Shown here: piece by piece, positions 48,463-60,561 of the stretch
Position numbering within the stretch: position 1 is the stretch's first letter
How the letters are laid out: each line of letters opens with the position of its first letter
Source of the DNA: Trichopria drosophilae
Taxonomy: Eukaryota > Arthropoda > Insecta > Hymenoptera > Diapriidae
Length of the DNA stretch: 64,000 nucleotides
Reading direction: 5' to 3'
Assembly: GCA_030407085.1 (NCBI GenBank)
Contig: CM059582.1
Coordinates: 213,073,501-213,137,500, forward strand
Program-made: the position numbers and the translations under genes
Notes under the pieces: model-generated
What the model was told of the DNA's origin: nothing
The model's database searches: none
What the model saw: the letters and a program-made list of their open reading frames with translations, nothing else

Positions 48463-48790
48463 GAAACGAATTTATTACCTATTCAACCCGTTAATAGCGA
48501 TAGTTCTGAGCATACGATTTTTTTTAAACTTTTATAGTAGCTCAGAATATGGTTAAGTTAAATTTAAAAAAAATAATAAAACGGCCTGAGATCCTCTTAA
48601 TAGTATTTCAAACGATTTATTAACCGGTTTAACCTCTATAGGGTGATTCGCATGCATCCAATTTATTTAAACTATCACGGTAGCTTTGAATATGGTTAAG
48701 TTGAATTTAAAAGAAATAAAACGCCGGGAATCCGTTTTTTTTTGGGGGGGAGAAACGAATTTATTACCTAATCAACCCGTTATTAGGGCA
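48463..48790. repeat. Diverged direct repeats
   Basis: GAGAAACGAATTTATTACCT and CAACCCGTTA occur at 48,463 and 48,751. AATATGGTTAAGTTRAATTTA occurs at about 48,546 and 48,689. This looks like a decayed repeat of unknown type. A poly-T/poly-G pair lies at 48,730-48,748. Confidence 0.55.
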
Positions 48791-48829
48791 ACCTCGAAAA
48801 GTGCACCAGAATAGAGCGAAGAATTGTAG

Positions 48830-49048
48830 GTGATCAATTCACTCGAGCTGGGCAGTGACCTTCGAAAGGAGTTGCGTTTGGACATTTGGAGGGACAAAGA
48901 AAAGGAGCTTGGCAGCAAGGGCCACGTGTTTTTTCGAGCAAAGCATTTGGCATCGGTGGAGTACGAGGAGGAAGCCTTCATCAAGTCCATTGGGTCTGCA
49001 TTATTGGCGTTGAAATCATCTTCACGACTCTATTCGGAGATAAGGTAT
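48830..49048 (+). CDS. Possible exon or coding relic, unrecognised
   Basis: A GC-richer block stands out from AT-rich flanks. One forward frame (76 codons) has balanced, charged composition (S-L-E-L-G-S-D-L-R-K-E-L) and ends at L-Y-S-E-I-R, followed by AAG|GTATTC, a possible donor. A second overlapping forward frame is also open, so the choice is uncertain. No family is recognised. Confidence 0.25.
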
Positions 49049-49159
49049 TCCATCATCTGAAATCGACTTCTCGAAGGTGGCTAGTGCAGTGGACGTCATC
49101 AGTCAGGTATCATGTCGGCCTCCTACGATGTGGAGAAATTTCAAGTTTCATAAGGTAAC

Positions 49160-50220
49160 GACTTCATGCTCCTTCTCCATAACGTGCCAGTGCTTCGTGG
49201 ATGATATCCAGGGCCGGTGACTTAGCATTTTTTCAGTGTATGGAGTTGTCTGCTCTTTTTATTTTAATACTCATTTTTTCTTACAAATATAGAGAATATA
49301 TTCTTAATGAAAAATATAATTCTTTAAAATAACGAATAACAACTTAGTCGATTAATTAAATAAAAATACTTAGTTTTCACATTGCAAATGTGGCGGCTCT
49401 AAAATTATTTATAATTATCTTAATAAATAAGTTCGTTAACTTGTTTACATCTAACATGTCTAATACATCGCTCTGAGTATATAAAGTCGCCAGACGGTTT
49501 AAACGCTTTTGAGTCATCGTTGATCGCATATAGTTTTTTAATAAACTTAAGGGCATGCCGTAGTCAGAAACAAAATTTGATGCACCATCAGCGCCACTCG
49601 TTTCGACGGCGGTTTAAGACAACAGAGAGGGAATACTTTTCTAAAAAAAGTTGAATGAAAATATTCGAAATGAAACTGGTGAAAAATTGTGTGCATTCTT
49701 AGAATCCCTGTGCAGTCCGGAAAGTCCTCGCTTTAAAAAATAAAGATACAATACGAATAGAAAATAAAACATTCCGAAAGTCGATTTTCGGCGTTGGATG
49801 ACGGATTATGCTTTCTTCTGTTTTATGGGCTATGCATCTCGCTAAATACGATGGAATAATTTCAGCAAAATACAAATATAAAATTAAAAATAAAACGGCT
49901 TGACTTATTCAGTAGGGTAAGAACCCAGCAAACGAGAAATTATTCAGAATTATTGAAATATCCAATCATTCTGAATCCTTTTTCTTGATCCTAGACAAAT
50001 TATTAAAAAGTATACACATGCCAGGATTCGAATGCTCTTATATTCTTTTGGAAATGTAGAATTTAGTCATACGAAAGTTTTTAAATTGTCGATTCATTTA
50101 GAAGGTTCAAATTACTTAAGAGTGGTAAAGTTTGTAACTGTCTTTTACGTTGATTTTTTAATTTTAGTGAGACGTCTATACGTCAAACTCCAAAAGAAGT
50201 CGGTCTCGCGCCAACAGTTA
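49160..50220. other. AT-rich non-coding stretch
   Basis: I see no gene, transposon end or tandem repeat. The 64-codon frame at 50,032-50,226 has no motif. Confidence 0.5.
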
Positions 50221-50229
50221 CAATAGTCG

Positions 50230-50924
50230 CGCACCTTCAATAAAAATGCACGACGAACAAATTTCGAGTTAGGAGTCACGTGTTCCAATATCAACGAAAA
50301 CACAAATTATCCCAAACCAAACCTGCCAATACCCGGGAAACACGAGACGACTACTAATATGTGTAAACAGAAACAACCCTTAAAATGAGAGATGAGATAA
50401 CGTTAAGAGGAGGAGAAAATTAAAATGAAACATATAAAATATGGTTTAAGATAAAAAAGTTTATTCATATAGAAGATATTTATAGCCCGAGAGATATGAG
50501 AAGCCGGGACAGAGCCGGTACTTACAATATTTGGTGCTTCGTACACGTTTCGAAAAAAGAGGCTCTCCTTCATCTCAACCAATACTGGACGTCGTTTGCC
50601 CTGTCCGTTCGCCGAAATCTCGAAAGATTGCACAATAATATGGACGCAAATAATACGAAGCCAAAAGAAAGAACAATTCTTTTTCTTTACGCTCGCGGAT
50701 CGAAGGTACGCAAAGATCTAACTTCCCGGTTACCGGCGAGTACCGACGTAACTCTCCACAGGGTTGTCGGCTCTCGTCATCTTGGCAGTCGGCTAGTTCT
50801 GAAATTTTACTAGCCATACAATTATTACACAATACGGAACCACCGCCGGAGCCTGGGGAATAACGAAAATGCTTTTTCCTATAACCGGGTATTAAAATAA
50901 AGATAAAACAGCATTTTCGTTACA
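50230..50924 (-). repeat. 3' LTR of the gypsy element (outer end uncertain)
   Basis: Read on the minus strand, the LTR begins TGTAACGAAAATGC at 50,924, directly after the G-rich tract GGGCGGGGCG (a possible polypurine tract). It contains TATAAATA at 50,484-50,477 and AATAAA at 50,465-50,460. The outer boundary is set only roughly, near GTTGGCGCGAGAC at about 50,215. Frames in this stretch on both strands are not genes. I could not find a matching second LTR to the right. Confidence 0.55.
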
Positions 50925-51011
50925 CGCCCCGCCCAAACTCTGGCTATCCGATCAGGGTACCAGCTCTGAAATCAGCACCCCAGTCTGAGGTATAATCGAG
51001 CATAACCAAAA

Positions 51012-54000
51012 TTAAAAAAAAAATAAAATAACTTTATCACAGGTTTTCCAACACCAATGGATTTTCGTGCTATTGTCTACGACTACGTGTACTATAATGA
51101 TCAGATGGGATACAAATAGAAGGAATTTGTCGTCCATATTGTCTAGGACGTCCACGAGGACGTCTAACCACGGGATCGGGTTATTGACTTGATTAGACGG
51201 ACTAACAGAGACCTCTACGTTCGCTCCGCTCGCCATATTCGACCATGAAGGTCGCCTATCTATACTATCAAGTCCGGCTTGTGTCGCATCAGCTAACTTA
51301 ATCTTTCTAGGCCTACCGTGAGGTCGTCGTTCGACCTCAGCGCCCCTATGAACGTCCGCATGTACAATGATTTGAGGCCTATCTACCACTTGTTGTTCAG
51401 GCTCAAGCAATGTTGATTGTTCATCGATGTCTTCTTCTTCTGCTAGATTCATCGAATCTTTCTCAATAAGCGTTGAATCCTCTAATGGTGGATCTTCTTC
51501 TTTATGGTACGGCTTCAGTTGATTTATATGGCATTTACCAATACTTTTCCCGGATCCATCTCTTAATTCATAAACATTGGATCCTAATCGTTTAGAAATT
51601 GTATACGGTCCTACAAATTTAGGACCCATTTTGCAGCAAATCCTTGGGCTGCCGATGATAAAACATAGTATTTTTTAAGGACGACGTCCCCTATCTTAAA
51701 TTGGACGTCTCGTCTTCTTGAATCATAAATGAGCTTGACGCTCCTGAGCAGCTTCAATATTACGAGTCGCTTCTTGATGTAGCGACCTCAGAGCTTTTAG
51801 TCGAGTCATCCAATCTTGAACGGCACTTCTTTCTTCAGCTTCATCAGCTGCTCGGTCTTCATGACGTCGATAGTGATCAGGTGGAATCAATTGACGGTCA
51901 TAATTCATCATGGCAGGACTCTCTTGCATGGAGTCGTTTACAGCCGTATTGTAGGCAAAGGCAAATTCCAATATATATTTGTCCCGAGTGCGATGATTTT
52001 CTTCGACGAAGGATATAATCACTCCTTTTTCAGTCTTATTTGTCCTTTCAACAGGATTAGCCTGGGGATGGTAAGGAAGACTCGTCGAAGGCTTAATTCT
52101 TCGCTCTTTCAAGTATTTATCGAGTAACTTATTTTGGAAAGCTTTTCCATTGTCAGTATGAAGGACCTCTGGCGTTCCAAATCTAAATAGGATTCTCTCG
52201 TTAAACGCCTTGATTACTGAATTAGCATTGACCTTTCTAACCGGCACGCATTCTATCCAACGAGTGAATACGTCCTGGAATACTAACAAAAATTCTATAC
52301 CTTGAGTGCTTTTGGGAAAGGGACCCATGGCATCAGCTGTAACAATTTTCCATGGTCCTGGAACGGGTCGACGACCCATTAATCCTGCTAAAGCAAACGG
52401 CGGAATTTTCTTCCTCTGACATGTTGAACAGTTCCGCACGTACTTCACTATGTCTTTCCTCATAGTTGGCCAGAAATAGTATCGAGCAACCCGATCATAC
52501 GTCTTGCGGTTGCCAAGGTGTCCCGCAGTAGGAACGTCGTGACATTCTTTTAAAATCGCTGGTCTATTCTCTTCAGGGACGACTAGCTTCCATGCATTCT
52601 CGTCGTCCATCATGATGTCCATAATCGGATCCGGTCGATAAACGTATAGTCGACCTCCGACCACCTTCCAATACGGGGACTTATACGGATCTTCTTCCAC
52701 ATGTTGTCGCTTCCCCAGATACCACTTGTCGAGAATCAGTGACATTTCTTGCACCGTACTAATCGGAATACCCTCATCCGTTTCGTACATGCGCGACAGC
52801 GCGTCGGGTACATGGTGTAGGGAACCTTTTCGATGTTTCACTGAGTATTGGTAACCCTATAACTCTAAGGACCATCGGGCTAACCTGCCATTGGGACTTC
52901 ATGGATCACACAGCCATTCGAGACTTTTATGGTCTGTGATCACCGTAAAGGGGTATCCCTCGACATATTCGCGGAACTTGCGTATGGCCCAGAGAACGGC
53001 TAAACATTCGCGTTCTGAAACTGAGTAGTTTCGTTCAGCAGAGGTTAAGGTTCGACTCGCAAACGCTGAGACACGTTTGTCTCCGTCGAACTGCTGACTC
53101 AATACGACACCGAGACCTGTATCACTAGCATCCGCCTCCAACGTGTATTCCTTTGAGAAGTCAGGCCTGTGTAGAATAGGCGCTATACTCAATAAATGTT
53201 TGAGTCTTTCAAACGATTCTTGTTGTGCCTGCCCCAATATATAAGGCTGGTCTTTCCGAGTTAACTGAGTGAGAGGCTCTGCTATTGTGGCAAAGTCACC
53301 CATAAACTTTCGATACCACGACGCCATGCCAATAAATCTTCTTAATTGTTTGATAATCTTTGGCGCAGGGTACTCTACAATTGGTCGTATCTTCTCAGGA
53401 TCAGGCCTAAATCCGTCTTTATTTATTAAGACGCCTAAGTAGCGAACTTCTTCCTTGCCAAAGACGCTCTTCTTTAAATTTATAGTTTGGCCTGCTTCTT
53501 TAATTTTCTTTAATACATGCTCCACCCATTTGACATGCTCCTCAAACGACTCCGTGACAATTATGATGTCGTCTAAGTAAGAGAAAACATATGGTTTCAA
53601 CTCAGGACCAATCAAAGAGTCGATCATCCGTTGAAAAGTCGCCGGGGCTCCATTCAAGCCGAACGGCATCCTATGAAATTGGAACAGTCCTTTTCCAGGA
53701 ACCGTGAATGGCGTGATTGGTTTGGACTGATCGTCCATCTTGATTTGGTGGTAGGCGCTCACTAAATCAAGGGTTGTGATATATTTAGCGCACTGTAGCT
53801 TCCGTAAGGTGGAATCCATATATGGCAACGGGTAGGCGTCCGGCCTAGTTAACATATTCACCTTCCGGTAGTCGACACAAAATCGCTAAATACCGTCCGA
53901 CTTTCTCACCATGACGACAAGACTCGACCATCGACTTAAGGACGACTCAATGATGCCTTCGTCCAACATTTGTTGTACTTGTTGGTGCATCTCTTTTTCG

Positions 54001-54572
54001 ATCTTCTTCGAAACCGGATAATACCGTTGTTTAATCGGTCGAGTATCGCCAACATTTATACTGTGCGCAACTAAACGGTTACCAATGTGAGGCGTCACTC
54101 CCGGTATAATCGACTGGACGAGGGCATATAATCGACTTTGTTGCTCGTCTGTCAATTTCTGAAGGCCTGACGTCTTCTGGCTCTCCGCGAGTGGAACAGA
54201 GACCAGGGCGACTGGCACCGGAATTCATTTGACACTCCCCTTCATAGTAATGAAGTTTTCGCAGGGATGAAGTATCGCGTCAAATTTACGAATAAAGTCA
54301 GCCCCTACCAAACAATCTGGCTCCAGGCTAGGCATGACTAAGACAGTCAGCCATCTTACCGTACTTTCAATTCTAAAGGGTAATCTCAATTGTCCGGTGA
54401 TTGCCACAGTTCTTCCATCCGCGACCCTAGCGCCACTACCTCGATATGGTTCTATGTGGAGACCAAAATCGTCGGCGAGTCGATAGGCGATGCGCCCGAT
54501 TACGGTAGGAGCCGCACCCGGATCAAACAGAGCTCTCAATGGTGACCATGGACAGTCACAGTTATTCACCAA
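51012..54572 (-). pseudogene. pol: Gypsy pol: protease, RT, RNase H, integrase (broken)
   Basis: Domains in order: retropepsin (L-F-D-P-G-A; catalytic motif reads D-P-G rather than D-S/T-G); RT (T-T-L-D-L-V-S-A-Y-H-Q-I, then F-S-Y-L-D-D at about 53,580); RNase H (T-L-E-A-D-A-S, E-R-E-C-L-A-V, V-I-T-D-H-K-S); H2C2 finger (H...H and C-S-T-C); integrase core with Asp in T-A-D-A-M-G, Asp in H-T-D-N-G-K and Glu in N-P-V-E-R-T; and a G-P-Y module at 51,610. In-frame stops lie at 54,225 (TGA), 53,884 (TAG), 52,899 (TGA) and 52,857 (TAG). A segment of about 90 bases (51,635-51,725) is shifted by two compensating one-base changes. All acidic residues of RT and integrase remain. The element once encoded a full replication polyprotein and is now inactive. 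Confidence 0.9.
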
Positions 54573-54684
54573 CGAGTAAAACCTACTTCCTTCGCCATGT
54601 ATACTTCCGACGGGCTTTGATTGGTTGCTCGAGCTTGTGACGGGGAGGTCTGTCTAAGAGAATCAGGGACAGGTGCGACCTCTA

Positions 54685-56092
54685 CTACACGTCCCTGCTC
54701 TCGTTTTCCCGACATCGCGGACAATTATATTTCTTAAATCCAGGCAGTCCACAGCCATAATATTTTAGGTCGCCAGGTTGACCATTCTGCTTGTCCATAA
54801 TCCCAGACGAGGACTTACTCTGCCCCACCCTTGATGAAGGACCATCTTGATTTAGAGGACGATTCCCAGAATTCCTATCTGGCAGGCTCTTTGCTCCCAT
54901 CCATAGTTTCTTTTTGCCATTGAATTTCTGGCCGAAGGGTAATGTCCGTCGATCCATCGTATTATAATCAGGACGTCTGTCCACTGTTCGTACTGTTGCA
55001 GACATTTCCTTCTGGAGTGATGCGACCGCATCTTTAAGGGTAGAATCAACCGTTGAGGTCAGCCTGTTTTCCATGGACTGCATCCATCTAGAGCATGTCC
55101 CTTCCACCAGTTTCTTCACATCGGCCTCGGAAAATGCTGCCACTGCTGACGTGGACGGCACTAACCGTTCTGCCTGCTTTTCTGCCTATACTGCGGCGAA
55201 ATCCACCTTCTGCTTTTCTTTGGAGTTCCCGCGGTAAGCCACATCCGGGCAGAACGACTGCTCCGGTGCTGGGGGAGGACGATAGGCCTGACTACACCTC
55301 AAAATTCGTTCGGCCTCCCTAGTTTGATAGAGGAGATCGTCGAACGAATGGACTTGATCCCGCTGTACCGCCATCTGCAACTCTGGCCTTAAATTTTGGT
55401 GTAGCCAATCAAGTTGCGTGTCCATTGACGGCTCCGGAACCCATCGATTTAAAATAGATCTAAGACAGATCATATAGTCCCGGACTGATTCGTCCGGACC
55501 CTGAGTCCTCATATGGACCTCTCTTTCTAGTCGACGTTGGACATTACGATCGCCTCCATAACACGAATAGGCGTCTCTGCAAAACTGTGCCCAGTTACCC
55601 CAATTTTTATACGAAAATCTGTACCACTGAAGGGCGACTCCTGTTAATAAATGAGATAGTGCGTGTAGTAGCTCTTCATCTGATATTCCTGCTATCAGGC
55701 TGCATTCTTGAACACGCGTAAAAAAATCCTCGATGCTGTGCTGTTCATCGCCGGCATAGGTAACGTTCCAACGTCGGACCACTTCCCCTAGGTCTGTTGT
55801 TCGGAGGGTCTGATTCAGCCGTGCATCACTTCATGGGCCGATTCTTTCGTTCATTTGTCTTGAACGATCTCCCCCCCCCCCCCCACCTACACTCTCCTTC
55901 TGTTTTTTCGACTCCAGTTTGTTCGAAGTCTGCGGCTGTATAATTGCCTTCCAGTCTATCTAAAAGACGATTGACGCGTATACGTGGTCGACCCGATTTA
56001 TTTAATTCGAGGCGTTCCAAAGCCTCATCTAATTCCTTAGTCGACAAATGGAATACCCATTCATCTAAGTCTTGATAGTCGTTCTGGCTCAT
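54685..56092 (-). pseudogene. gag: Gypsy gag (broken)
   Basis: The likely start is ATG at 56,092 (M-S-Q-N-D-Y). A longer frame from 56,188 adds a hydrophobic stretch without support. The N-terminal part includes S-T-K-E-L-D-E-A-L-E-R-L followed by a basic loop and L-L-D-R-L, resembling a SAP-type helix pair. A C14 run at 55,871-55,884 coincides with loss of frame. The capsid-like region (55,782-55,189) has the retrotransposon-gag pattern: A-L-Q-W-Y-R-F, then F-C-R-D-A-Y, then L-Q-M-A-V-Q. A TAG follows at 55,186. The remaining frame to 54,685 ends in a zinc-knuckle-like Y-Y-G-C-G-L-P-G-F-x4-C-P-x-C whose first Cys position reads Tyr. Confidence 0.8.
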
Positions 56093-56200
56093 TTTTCTTT
56101 TAATTGGAACTTCAAAATTTTCTATTATTAAATAGGTCAAAATTATATCTATGCCCACGACTATCCCGACTAATACGAATGTGTCCATTCATAAAAATAT

Positions 56201-57190
56201 TAACTGAAATTTAGACGTCCACTTAATAATATTATCATCTCAACTGTTGTTATTGTTGATATCTTTTTAAATAAAATTAAAATAAATTATCAATACATTT
56301 AATAAAAAAACCAATTTTCAAAATTAATTTGACGTCCTAATTTTAAAAGAAAAACCCTACCACTTATACGCACGTCGGTTCTCAATCGTCTATTAATTTA
56401 TTTACTAAATGGATGACTCAAATCCCAATTCCTGTTTTATTAATTTAATATTAAATAGTTGAAGAAATTACTTTAAAATTTCAATTATTTGTTAATTTAA
56501 TTCAGTCGGTATTACAGGGATCTGTTCATCCCGTGGAAATATTTCCTATGACTATCACCCCTGTCATCCATTTATTAAATTATAGACGACCTAACCAACA
56601 AATATCCTCCTATTTGATCGACTTAGTTTTTCACTTTTATTTCGTCGCTTCTATTCAGCCCAATCGAGTCAATACCATACATCCGTACATATGTTTTAAT
56701 TCGTATTAAATAAAATAAATTTCTCAATGAAATTTTAATGACCTTAAACTATACGGTCGCCTACTATGACCAAGTACCCATGTAACACAACCTAAACCTT
56801 AAACGACCAATAATTCCAATATTTATAAAATTTTGTTAATAAATAACATATACCCCTATTATATTTCCGTTTTATCAAATATTCTTTTATATGCCTATAT
56901 AACGACTATTCAATTTTGAAATAACTTTTATTTATTACAACTATTCAATAATATATGTCTGACCCATTTGCATACATTGGTCAGATACTAACTGTATATT
57001 TCAACTTAGTCGTTTATCATATTTAGTAATCATAGACTATTATTTTCAAAAATTCAAAGTCTATGTTACGATCCGTCGATCGTAGATCATCTACATTCTA
57101 CTAATAATTATACGTATATCTTATAGCTACTAATAATTTCTACGTATCACATTAAAGTAAGGTAACGTCGGGCATCCGGTCTCATGTGAC
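56201..57190. other. AT-rich stretch, possible gypsy leader or host DNA
   Basis: Very AT-rich with no coding sequence. From about 56,956 (TGTCTGACC, then ATTGGTCAGATA) it shares roughly 120 diverged bases with 57,777-57,890. The pair is in direct orientation, 821 bases apart. Confidence 0.5.
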
Positions 57191-57890
57191 GACATGGGAC
57201 CCTTCCCGAATAATTCGGTTAACTGCATTTCAGGAACAGATCAGCATTTTTTAGCTGGGAACCTGCAGAGATCGGCAATTCGCGGGACTGGACGACGGTC
57301 GCCTGCTCGCGAAAACTGCAAGCTCAGCAGGTTCCCAGGCCAGGAAGTGCTGACGGTGCGTGAGAACGACGTCGATCCGTCCACGGACACGTTGACGGAT
57401 CTCGAGGAAGTGGGTTCTCAAGATAGACAGTTTTTAGCTGCGGAACGAGTAACTTCGTCGGCTCGTGTCCGCAAAGCTCGTAGTAACCAGCTTCGAGCGG
57501 AACGCCGGAAATTGTAAGTGCGCGCTCCCGTGTTTGACTTCGCGCGTCATTAGAATAACAACAAGTTCGCGTTTTTAATCGAGTTCACGCGAGATCAAGA
57601 AGGGACGCGGGTGCTGGACCGCCTAATAATACATATACTATTTGGACATCTTTTGTGTCATTCACACCCACCTTCTTCCCCTTCGCGCTTGTTACGCACG
57701 ACCGCTCCGTACTGAACATTCACTAACAATATATTATATTTCATTATCAAACGATTTCAATAATTTAATGATAACTGTCTGACCTAGTTATATTCATTGG
57801 TCAGATGTTAATTATCTATTTAATTTTAGTCGTCTATTTCATTTATTATTAATGACTATTATTTTTCATAATTTAAACTTGACGTTATTT
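56956..57890. repeat. Diverged direct repeats of about 120 bp flanking a GC-rich block
   Basis: Shared words in order are TGTCTGACC, CATTGGTCAGAT, TTTAGTCGT-type and GACTATTATTTT. Identity by eye is about 70 per cent. TCTGACC and GGTCAGA within each copy form a small stem. They could be LTR relics or an old duplication. Confidence 0.5.
57194..57512 (+). CDS. Possible exon, Arg-rich, unrecognised
   Basis: A GC-rich block inside AT-rich DNA has an open frame of about 107 codons. It ends in a basic run (R-V-R-K-A-R-S-N-Q-L-R-A-E-R-R-K) and is followed by AAATT|GTAAGT, a full-consensus splice donor. An inverted pair CTGGGAACCTGC / GCAGGTTCCCAG (57,256 and 57,326) could fold within it. No family is recognised. 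It may be a host exon or the leader of a retroelement. Confidence 0.3.
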
Positions 57891-58012
57891 GAATAAAAAC
57901 TATATAAGCTATTATAATATCTCATTATCGTCTCTTATTGTTCAAATACCTATTATGAAATTCAAAAGGTTATTACTTGTTATTGTTTATCTTTATTATC
58001 TGGTTAGATTTT
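57520..58012. other. Non-coding spacer before the RAG1-like transposon
   Basis: GC content falls back to AT-rich after 57,720. Only the 57,777-57,890 direct-repeat copy is recognisable. Confidence 0.4.
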
Positions 58013-58020
58013 CAAAATTT

Positions 58021-58228
58021 ATCGATTTTTAGGTTAAAAAATCATATTTTTTATTTTTATTAGAAATGTATGCCTAGAATATTAATGTCTTAATATTTAT
58101 TAAATCTGAACACTATTCTAAACATTTTGCATAATAAATAAAATATTTCATTAATATTATTAAAAAGAAAAACGATTTTTGGGTTAAAAGTTGTTCTTTT
58201 ATGAAAAGTATGCTTAACATCAGAATAG
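58021..58228. repeat. Left terminal inverted repeat
   Basis: Pairs with 60,694-60,902. Homology ends at AACATCAGAATA on the inner side and at ATCGATTTTTAGG on the outer side. Confidence 0.85.
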
Positions 58229-58318
58229 CAGTAATATCTCGAACTCAATTATTTTGTCGCATTCGTTTGTTATTCATGATCTAAACTTAAATGTTAAATA
58301 TTTCCACGGAGTGCCAAA

Positions 58319-60561
58319 ATGTCGAAGAAGTACGCAAGATCTCACGATGAAAATCGTTTACAACTGTGTTTGCTGTGTTTTCGTAGGACGAAAGAAATGT
58401 TCGAAATTAAGAAGATGCTAAAAGTTAATATTGCAAAACTGTTCCCCAAGTATGTTGACAATGAAAGAATTCCTGGAGCTTTGTGCAATTCGTGTAAAAG
58501 GCACGTGTATAAAGTAAAAAGTAGAAAACTTAAAGAACTAATATTTCCTGATTTGTCAAGCTTTTATGTGCCATTAACACGATAAAAAAAAGAGTCAAAA
58601 TGTTTTTGTTACCTTTGTGAACTTGTGAAACAATCGCAAAAAGTATATTTGCCGCAAGAAAAAGAAAAAATTATGAAGCGCAAGCCATTGGTTGATATAT
58701 CAAATAATAAAACTAGAAAGTAAAGTTAAAGCAAATTATTTATTTTCTATTTCTTGAATGAAACGTGCTATTTCATTCGCTTGTGTTCACAAGCAAATAA
58801 AATGGTACTTTTTATTTCAAGAGTTAAAAAAAATAGCGTTCGTTTCACACTTTTGTCATGCCTTTCGTATGTTTTTTTTAAAGAAATCTCTATTATTATT
58901 TTAGATGGAGAAAACAATCCTTTCGTGGAGAAACGTTGCAGCGCTTGTTTTTCAGTAATAGCAAAAGGAGTTTCTCATAAATGTTCTTTGACTTATCGTG
59001 TTGAAAATTTGAGTACTTCCTCCAGCAATTTATCTCCAAAAGTGCAAGGTCAAATCATTATGTCCGTAATTAAGAAAAAAGAAGCGTTTAATGACAATAC
59101 AAATGCACAAAGTTCAACATTGAAACTTGCTCAGCCTCGTGGGGGAAGACTTCTACACGTTACTGTTGGAACGATGATAAAAAACCCTCTTAAACTATCA
59201 GTAATTAGCGCAGAAGATGTGTTGACATTTAAATCGAACTTGAATCTATCAAATCGTGCCACGAACGAAATTGCTTCGACCATACGTGTAGCCACAAAAA
59301 ATAGAAAGTTTATTGAAAGCGGATTGCAAAACAAGCTGAGAACTAAAATCCATTCTGTCGATCAATATTTTGGCCGTAAGGAATTTAATTTTTCAAATAT
59401 TGCAGCAAACACGATGACCGAAGATGTGAAAACGGTTGTAATTTACTGCACAGATCTACCGGGTTTTATTGGACGCATTGAAAAAGAACGACAAGTATAT
59501 GAAACTGATTTGAAAGTAGGTATTGACGGCGGGGGTGGATTTTTAAAGATATGTTTATCAGTGCAATCAAGGGGAAATGAGCCCGCTACTAAACGATCCA
59601 CGTATGAGGAAGGTATTGCTGCCAAACGATTTAAAGGCTCTGACGTGAAAAAACTCTTTTTACTGAGTGTGGCACCGAGTACGCTGGAGAATTATGTAAA
59701 CGTTGCTCAATTATGGAAAGAGTTAAATATTCGTTCGTTTGATTCCACTATAGCAACAGATTTAGAGCTGGCGAATATTTTGGTAGGCATAATGTCACAT
59801 AGCAGTAGCTTTCCGTGCACTTGGTGTTATGCACACAAAAATCAACTGCACAAATGCGGCATGTATCGAAAAGTTGAAAATTCGAAGGACAATTACAACA
59901 AATGGTGTGAAGCTGGTGCAAAAAAATCACAAGCAAAGGAATTTTTCAACTGCATTAATCCACCGTTACTCAGCGCCGATAGTGATAAGAAAATGTTTCT
60001 TGACTTCATTCCGCCACCAGAATTGCATTTAATGTTGGGCGAGTTAATACAATATTTGGAAGCCTTTTAAAGCAACATGAAAAAGAAGCATCAGAATGGG
60101 CAAAAGAATGTCATGTTCAACAGGAAATAAGGCAAAGTGGTTCAGCATTTAAAGGTAATTCGTGCAGAAGACTTTTACGCAAAGAAGACCTTCTACGAAG
60201 AGCATCGCATGTAGGAATTATGAAATACGTAAAAGTGTTTGAAGACTTTAAGAAAGTTGTTGATGCATGTTTCGGAAATGAATTAGATGCAACTTTTAAA
60301 ACCTTTATCGAATTATTTAAGTCAAGTTACGAAGATTTGGGCATCAACGTAACGCCAAAGGTGCATGCGGTGTTCTTTCACGTACCATAATTTTGCGAAC
60401 AGAAGCAAGTAGGTTTAGGACGTTTCAGCGAGCAAGCCATGGAAGCAGTACACCATGATTTCAAGACAATTTGGGAAAAAAATAAGGTGTCTAACAATCA
60501 CCCGGATTACTCACAGAAACTTTTACGAGCTGTCTGTGCATACAACAGTATTCACATGTAA
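58319..60561 (+). pseudogene. RAG1-like/Transib-type transposase, broken
   Basis: The frame starts at ATG 58,319 (M-S-K-K-Y-A-R-S) with zinc-binding pairs L-C-L-L-C and L-C-N-S-C. TAA at 58,583 interrupts it. The same frame then gives C-F-C-Y-L-C, a possible intron (GT 58,720, AG 58,904, phase unproved) and C-S-A-C...H-K-C. The core follows: I-D-G-G-G-G (Asp codon 59,525), A-T-D-L-E-L-A-N (Asp 59,759), then C-T-W-C with its first Cys exactly 19 residues on. After a frameshift near 60,058 come G-N-S-C-R-R-L-L-R-K-E (60,154-60,186), H-A-V-F-F-H-V-P (60,364-60,387), a TAA at 60,388, and F-S-E-Q-A-M-E (60,424-60,444). RAG1 has the same order: D-G-x-G, Asp then C-x2-C 19 residues later, G-N-x3-R-K-L, H-x4-H-V-P, S-E. 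These are catalytic and zinc ligands. CACTA transposases are the main alternative. Confidence 0.75.

Larger units (their letters stand above)
50230..56200 (-). mobile_element. Ty3/gypsy LTR retrotransposon, degenerate, minus strand
   Basis: Order on the minus strand is gag (about 56,092-54,685), protease, reverse transcriptase, RNase H, H2C2 zinc finger, integrase with a GPY-type C-terminus, then an LTR. RT-RNaseH before integrase is the Ty3/gypsy order. There are at least five in-frame stops and several frameshifts. The 5' LTR and primer-binding site could not be identified, so the 5' end may be deleted or lie in the AT-rich stretch at 56.2-57.2 kb. No env gene is seen. Confidence 0.9.

Noticed and set aside
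50403..50832. Overlapping frames on both strands at 50.4-50.8 kb
   Set aside because: They lie in the gypsy LTR, with TATA and AATAAA signals, and show no domain.
57060..57720. Second gypsy LTR to the right of gag
   Set aside because: I compared this region by eye with the LTR at 50.2-50.9 kb and found no matching stretch.
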